Source of the DNA: Caulobacteraceae bacterium | GTDB taxonomy: Bacteria; Pseudomonadota; Alphaproteobacteria; Caulobacterales; Caulobacteraceae | NCBI GenBank assembly: GCA_031291645.1 | Contig: JARLIQ010000118.1 | Location: forward strand, 1 to 35,581 | Length of the DNA stretch: 35,581 bases | Direction of reading: 5' to 3' | Shown here: piece after piece, positions 32,042-35,581 of the stretch | Layout of the letters: each line of letters begins with the position of its first letter | Numbering within the stretch: the stretch's first letter is position 1 | Program-made: the position numbers and the translations under genes | The notes under the pieces: model-generated | Database searches by the model: none | What the model was told of the DNA's origin: nothing | Seen by the model: the letters and a program-made list of their open reading frames with translations, nothing else

Positions 32042-33262
32042 ATGACCGACCTTGCGCCCAACTCCCTGACGCCGGACGACGAGCCGCCGCCGCCGCCCTC
32101 CAAGGCGCGCGCGGCGCTGCTCAAGCGGCTGGCCGACGTCGTCTGCCTGCCCTCCAGCCGGGTCAACGCCTTCGAGCGGTCGATGACGGCGGACCTGCTG
32201 GTCGAGATGCTGCGCGAGGCCGAGGTCGAGGAGCGGGCCCGCGTCGCCCGCCGCCTGGCCAACCTCTCCGAACTGCCGCCGGTGCTGGCGCGGCTCTTGC
32301 TGCGGGACGTCTTCCACGTCTCGCACGACCTGCTGCAGAACTGCCCGGCGCTGTGCGACACGGACCTGGTGGACTGCGCGCGCAACGCCGGCATCGAGCA
32401 TCGCCGCACCATCGCGCTGCGGCGCGGGGTGTCCGACACGGTCTGCGACGCCCTGATCGAGCCGCTGGAGACCCCGGTGGTCGAGACCCTGCTGCGCAAC
32501 GAGCAGGCCCGCCTTTCGGCCGACGCGGTCGAGCTGCTGGTCGCCGCGACGCGCGAGCACCCGCGCTTCATCCCGCTGCTGCTGCGGCGGCGCGAACTGC
32601 GGCCCGCCCACGCCTACATCCTGTTCTGGTGGGCCGACGCGGAGGCCCGCCGCGGCATCCTCCAGCGCTTCGCCGTCTCGCGCGAGGTGCTGCAGGAGGC
32701 GGCCGGCGACGTCTTCGCCATCGGCGCGCGCGAGCGGTGGACCGACGCCCTCTCGCGCAAGGCGCTGCAGTTCATCGACCGGCGCCAGCGCAACCGCGCG
32801 GCCATCGTCAAGAGCCCCTACGCCAGCCTCGAGGACGCGGTCCAGGCGGCCGAAGGCGGCATGACGCGCGAGATCGCCGAGGAGATCTCCTACCTCTCGG
32901 GCCTGAAGCCGATGACCGGGGCCAAGATCTTCACCGATCCGGGCGGCGAGCCGCTCGCCATCCTGTGCAAGGCCACCGGCCTGCCCAAGACCGCCCTGCG
33001 CTCGCTCTGGCGGGGCCTGAAGCGGCGCGAGACGGATTCGTCCGGCGCCCTGTGGCCGACCTTCGAGCGGGTGATGATCACCTACGACATGATCGCGGTC
33101 GACCGCGCCCAGACGGTGCTGCGCTACTGGAACTGGTCGCTGTCCTCGGCCCTGACGCCCGCCCTGCTGCGCGCGATCCGCGAAGGCGACGACAGCCAGC
33201 TCGACGAATATTCCACGCCCCAGCGGGCCGCCATGCTGGTGCTTTCCGCCGATATGGACTGA
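32042..33262 (+). CDS. DUF2336 domain protein
   Basis: 406 residues from ATG 32042; GTG 32006 in the same frame is an alternative. Helical throughout, with repeated helix pairs and many LL/RR segments: LADVVCLPSSRVNAFERSMT at about 29-48, RVARRLANLSELPPVLARLL, LRNEQARLSADAVELLV, and the late PMTGAKIFTDPGGEPLAILC segment, which I recall as part of the alphaproteobacterial DUF2336 family. Function unknown; the helical-repeat look suggests protein binding. Upstream is a Pro-rich start (PPPPP). The following gap of 227 bases precedes the MucR-type gene. Confidence 0.8.
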   Translation: MTDLAPNSLTPDDEPPPPPSKARAALLKRLADVVCLPSSRVNAFERSMTADLLVEMLREAEVEERARVARRLANLSELPPVLARLLLRDVFHVSHDLLQNCPALCDTDLVDCARNAGIEHRRTIALRRGVSDTVCDALIEPLETPVVETLLRNEQARLSADAVELLVAATREHPRFIPLLLRRRELRPAHAYILFWWADAEARRGILQRFAVSREVLQEAAGDVFAIGARERWTDALSRKALQFIDRRQRNRAAIVKSPYASLEDAVQAAEGGMTREIAEEISYLSGLKPMTGAKIFTDPGGEPLAILCKATGLPKTALRSLWRGLKRRETDSSGALWPTFERVMITYDMIAVDRAQTVLRYWNWSLSSALTPALLRAIREGDDSQLDEYSTPQRAAMLVLSADMD

Positions 33263-33489
33263 CCGGCCCGGCCGCCGGCCGTTTCACAATCAAAGACAAG
33301 TCGCAAGACGTTTTGACACTTCTGCTGCATCCGTGCGCGGCTCAGCTTGCACTGTTCTTCGACTCACCGGTTGATCCAGCGGCGAGCTTTCGCGGTTGTC
33401 TTGGCGCATGAAGGTCGATATGCAGGAGGTCAACCTGTTCGGGAATCAACGCGCCGGAGCCGGCGCCATCGTAGACGACAGAGTGGAAC

Positions 33490-33909
33490 ATGGACGAAAA
33501 ATCCGAAATCATCGAGATGACCGCGGACATCGTGTCCGCCTATGTTGGCAACAACTCCGTCGCCGCGACTGATCTCCCGTCGCTGATCCAGAGCATCCAC
33601 CGCGCCCTGTCCAGCGTTTCGACCGTCGCCGAGACCGTCGAGGTTGCGCCGAAGGAGCCGGCCGTGCCGGTCAAGCGCTCGATCACGCCGGATTTCCTGA
33701 TCTGCCTGGAAGACGGTCGCAAGTTCAAGTCGCTCAAGCGTCACCTGCGCACCAAGTACAACCTCAGCCCGGAAGACTATAGGGCCAAGTGGGGCCTGCC
33801 CAAGGACTACCCGATGGTGGCCCCCAACTACGCCCAGGCGCGCTCCAACCTGGCCAAGCAGATGGGTCTGGGCCAGGGCGGCCGCCCGGCCAGCCGCAAG
33901 GCCCGCTGA
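33490..33909 (+). CDS. mucR: MucR/Ros-family transcriptional regulator
   Basis: 139 residues. The N-terminal helical part IIEMTADIVSAYVGNNSVAA is the oligomerisation region of the family; PAVPVKRSITPDFLICLEDG leads into the finger. The Ros zinc ligands are only partly kept: Cys72 and His85 are present, the second Cys is Asp75 and the last His is Lys89/Tyr90. The rest (FKSLKRHLRTKYNLSPEDYR and AKWGLPKDYPMVAPNYA) is strongly conserved. In Caulobacter, MucR1/2 repress early cell-cycle genes with CtrA and SciP; the ortholog status here is inference. It binds AT-rich DNA. A GC hairpin follows the stop. Confidence 0.93.
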   Translation: MDEKSEIIEMTADIVSAYVGNNSVAATDLPSLIQSIHRALSSVSTVAETVEVAPKEPAVPVKRSITPDFLICLEDGRKFKSLKRHLRTKYNLSPEDYRAKWGLPKDYPMVAPNYAQARSNLAKQMGLGQGGRPASRKAR

Positions 33910-33930
33910 CAAACCGCTTTTGACGCACCA

Positions 33931-33953
33931 CGCCCGCCGCCCTGCGGCGGGCG
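33931..33953 (+). terminator. Hairpin after the MucR-type gene
   Basis: Perfect 10-base stem CGCCCGCCGC / GCGGCGGGCG with loop CCT, 21 bases after the stop; no T-run. Confidence 0.5.
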
Positions 33954-34011
33954 CATCAGCGCCGGCTGTGCGATCCGGACGCAGCCTTTTCGCTTGCCAG
34001 GTATTTCCTGG

Positions 34012-34026
34012 TTAAGCGATAATGAA
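34012..34026 (+). promoter_or_regulatory. Candidate CtrA-like site before the PAS protein gene
   Basis: TTAA, seven bases, TGAA: one mismatch from TTAA-N7-TTAA, 37 bases before the start. Another TTAA lies at about 34049. Binding is inferred only. Confidence 0.3.
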
Positions 34027-34063
34027 TCATTGTGATTCCAAGCGCTTGTTAAGGAATCCGGAG

Positions 34064-34555
34064 ATGATGGCCCAGACGGGCGGTCCCGCGACGGCGGTGC
34101 GGGCGCACGAAGAGATCTTCGCCTATTGGGCGTCCCGCCGTCAGAGCGGGCGGCTGCCTGGACGCGAAAGCATCCATCCCGAGCATTTCAAGCGCCACCT
34201 GCCCACCATCAGCCTGATCGACGTCCTGTCCGAGCCGCGGGACTATCGCCTGCGGCTGGCCGGCACCGGGCTCTACAGCGTCTACGGCCGGGAGATCACC
34301 GGGCGCAGGCTGGACGAGGTCTACAACTCGGCCGCGGCCGAGTACTGGCGCGTCGAGCTGGACAAGGTGGTCGAACAGCGCCGGCCCGGCGTGGGCGTGC
34401 ACAACTTCGCCTGGCGCGGCGCCGGCCACCTGTCCGTCCTGTGGCTGCGGCTGCCCCTGGCGCGCAACGGCCAGGACGTCGACATGATCCTCGGTTACGA
34501 CGCGGTTCTGGGCGTGCAGGGCGATGGCGCGATCAGCGGCATCCGCGCGGCCTGA
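34064..34555 (+). CDS. PAS-domain protein (PAS_5-like), alphaproteobacterial
   Basis: 163 residues from ATG 34064, with AAGGA eight bases upstream; ATG 34022 in the same frame lies within the promoter-like region and has no such site. The region HEEIFAYWASRRQSGRLPGR to about 160 shows the PAS_5 pattern: LPTISLIDVL, YRLRLAGTGLYSVYGREITG, then HNFAWRGAGHLSVLWLRLPL and DMILGYDAVL. No output domain, so it is a stand-alone sensor or adaptor of unknown ligand. Convergent with sufE across a hairpin. Confidence 0.8.
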   Translation: MMAQTGGPATAVRAHEEIFAYWASRRQSGRLPGRESIHPEHFKRHLPTISLIDVLSEPRDYRLRLAGTGLYSVYGREITGRRLDEVYNSAAAEYWRVELDKVVEQRRPGVGVHNFAWRGAGHLSVLWLRLPLARNGQDVDMILGYDAVLGVQGDGAISGIRAA

Positions 34556-34573
34556 CCCCTCAGGACCTCTTGC

Positions 34574-34596
34574 GGCCGGATGGCGACATCCGGACC
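34574..34596. terminator. Hairpin between PAS gene and sufE
   Basis: CCGGATG (34576-34582) pairs with CATCCGG (34587-34593) around a GCGA (GNRA) loop; outer GG/CC pairs add to the stem with one bulged A. No T-run. Confidence 0.4.
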
Positions 34597-34616
34597 GGCC
34601 AAGGCGATTGCGCGCC

Positions 34617-35048
34617 CTAGGCCCTGGCGCGGGCCGCCTCGGCGTCCCGGCGGATGCGTTCCACCATCGAGAACAGGCCGTTCGAGCGCTGCGCCGACAG
34701 GGCGGCCTTCAGGCCCAGCCGGTCGAAGGCGGCCCTGGCGTCGAACGCCAGGATCTCGTCCGGCCGGCGCCCGGAATAGAGCCGCAGCAGGATGGCGATC
34801 AGGCCGCGCACGATGTGGGCGTCCGAATCGCCGCGGAAGCCCAGGACGCCGCCGGGGCCCGGCTCGGTCACCAGCCAGACCTGGCTGGCGCAGCCGCGGA
34901 CCTTGTTGGCGTCCGAACGCTCCGTCTCGCTCAGGGGCGCGAGGCTGCGGCCGAGGTCGATCACATACCGGTAGCGCTCCTCCCAGTCCCCCAGGAGGTC
35001 GAATTCGGAGGCGAGGTCGTCGAGTTCGGCGAGGATGGCGCCGGTCAT
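34617..35048 (-). CDS. sufE: Cysteine desulfurase activator SufE
   Basis: 143 residues from ATG 35048; in-frame ATGs at 35054 and 35060 (MRMLMTG) are alternatives and no Shine-Dalgarno decides. The SufE pattern is complete: DLLGDWEERYRYVIDLGR, then VRGCASQVWLV with the sulphur-accepting Cys53, GDSDAHIVRGLIAILL and the C-terminal RSNGLFSMVERIR. It takes persulfide sulphur from SufS and passes it to the SufBCD scaffold for iron-sulphur cluster assembly. No other suf gene is in the window. Confidence 0.93.
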   Translation of the reverse strand: MTGAILAELDDLASEFDLLGDWEERYRYVIDLGRSLAPLSETERSDANKVRGCASQVWLVTEPGPGGVLGFRGDSDAHIVRGLIAILLRLYSGRRPDEILAFDARAAFDRLGLKAALSAQRSNGLFSMVERIRRDAEAARARA

Positions 35049-35225
35049 GAGCATGCGCATGCGTAGGACATCGCCAGCACTTAGGCGGGCCGGGCGCGAA
35101 GGGCAATGCGCGCCGTTCGCCCCGCCCGGCGGCGAACTTGTCCCCAATCCATCCCCCGCGGTCTCGTCGCCCGGCGGGCGAGCCCGCTCGCGCCGCCCGG
35201 CTTTGGCCATTAGGCTGGCGGCGCC

Positions 35226-35581
35226 GTGACGGACGATTTTCACCCCATGCCCCAGACCGGGCCAGCCGGCCCCGCGCCCGACCTCGGTCCGGCGCTGCGC
35301 TGGCATGCGGGCTGGGCGCTCGCCCTGGCCGCGGCGGCGGTCGTGCTGTGGCTGACCGTGCCCTGGACCGGCGGGACGGGTCTCGCCCTGGCGGCCGGGG
35401 CGGCCCCGGCGCTGGGCCTGCTGATCGTGCGCAACTACGACGGCCCGCGCCTGCGTTTCGGCCTGATCATCGCCTGGGCGCTGGCGGGCGCTGCTGCGGC
35501 CAGCCTGACCGGCGGCGTGGCCGGACCGCTGGCCGTCTGGTGCCTGGCGCCGATCGTGGCGGCGGGCCTGGTGGGCGGCGC
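35226..35581 (+). CDS. Multi-pass membrane protein, N-terminal part (window edge)
   Basis: Open from GTG 35226 to the window end, about 118 residues. A Pro-rich start is followed by four hydrophobic segments: WALALAAAAVVLWLTV, GLALAAGAAPALGLLIV, FGLIIAWALAGAAAA and PLAVWCLAPIVAAGLVG. This layout (short paired helices with WCLAPI) could be the membrane sensor of a Caulobacterales histidine kinase, but no kinase part is visible and I cannot name it. ATG at 35247 is an alternative start. Confidence 0.55.
   Translation, partial: MTDDFHPMPQTGPAGPAPDLGPALRWHAGWALALAAAAVVLWLTVPWTGGTGLALAAGAAPALGLLIVRNYDGPRLRFGLIIAWALAGAAAASLTGGVAGPLAVWCLAPIVAAGLVGG

Noticed and set aside
33313-33318. TTGACA as promoter of the MucR-type gene
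   Set aside because: A perfect -35 hexamer, but no acceptable -10 element at 16-18 bases; it is left out as a feature.

Overview
The window is GC-rich chromosomal DNA with G/C-ending codons, short gene spacing and many start/stop overlaps. The gene set points to an alphaproteobacterium of the Caulobacter/Phenylobacterium type (inference from content: a MucR-type regulator with a reduced zinc finger, a DUF2336 protein, a PAS_5-like protein, a FliK plus short FlhB-like pair, and TTAA-N7-TTAA-like sites that resemble CtrA boxes). No phylogenetic test could be run.

Layout. 1-2187: end of an acyl-CoA synthetase, then fliK and an flhB-C-terminal-like gene. 2213-4968: a secreted LprI/DUF3298 protein, then an overlapping pair on the other strand (metallo-beta-lactamase hydrolase and a TIGR01244/DUF442 phosphatase-like protein). 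5076-8544: oppB-oppC-oppA peptide importer genes without ATPases. 8552-10327: sppA. 10425-12941: a compact, AT-richer genomic island of about 2.5 kb, bounded by a perfect 25-bp direct repeat whose right copy is the 3' end of tRNA-Pro(CGG). It carries an amber-interrupted membrane-protein gene, a conserved-hypothetical protein with an HHLHL motif, and a membrane-anchored protein whose C-terminus resembles phage tail-assembly chaperones; no integrase is visible. 12927-13220: tRNA-Pro and tRNA-Gln. 13263-15818: a CHASE3-PAS hybrid histidine kinase with two receiver domains. 15815-15930: two palindromic repeats. 15928-17592: an outer-membrane protein and a small Cys-rich secreted protein, probably metal related. 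17644-22058: acetyltransferase, oligopeptidase B, a mosaic of palindromes, and a second acyl-CoA synthetase. 22158-25478: pdxH, a J-domain protein, aroC and a CheY-like regulator. 25490-26850: queE-queC (queuosine precursor synthesis). 27164-28645: a CBS-domain pseudo-histidine kinase with an intact receiver. 28701-31943: MaoC-type hydratase, GMC oxidoreductase and enoyl-CoA hydratase, a lipid/alcohol catabolic group. 32042-35581: DUF2336 protein, MucR-family regulator, PAS protein, sufE and the start of a membrane protein.

The most notable structures are the tRNA-Pro island; the pseudo-kinase at 27164-28645, which has lost its phospho-accepting histidine and N-box asparagine; and the MaoC gene at 28701-29150, which is flanked on both sides by copies of the 3' ends of its two neighbours that differ from the originals only by synonymous changes.
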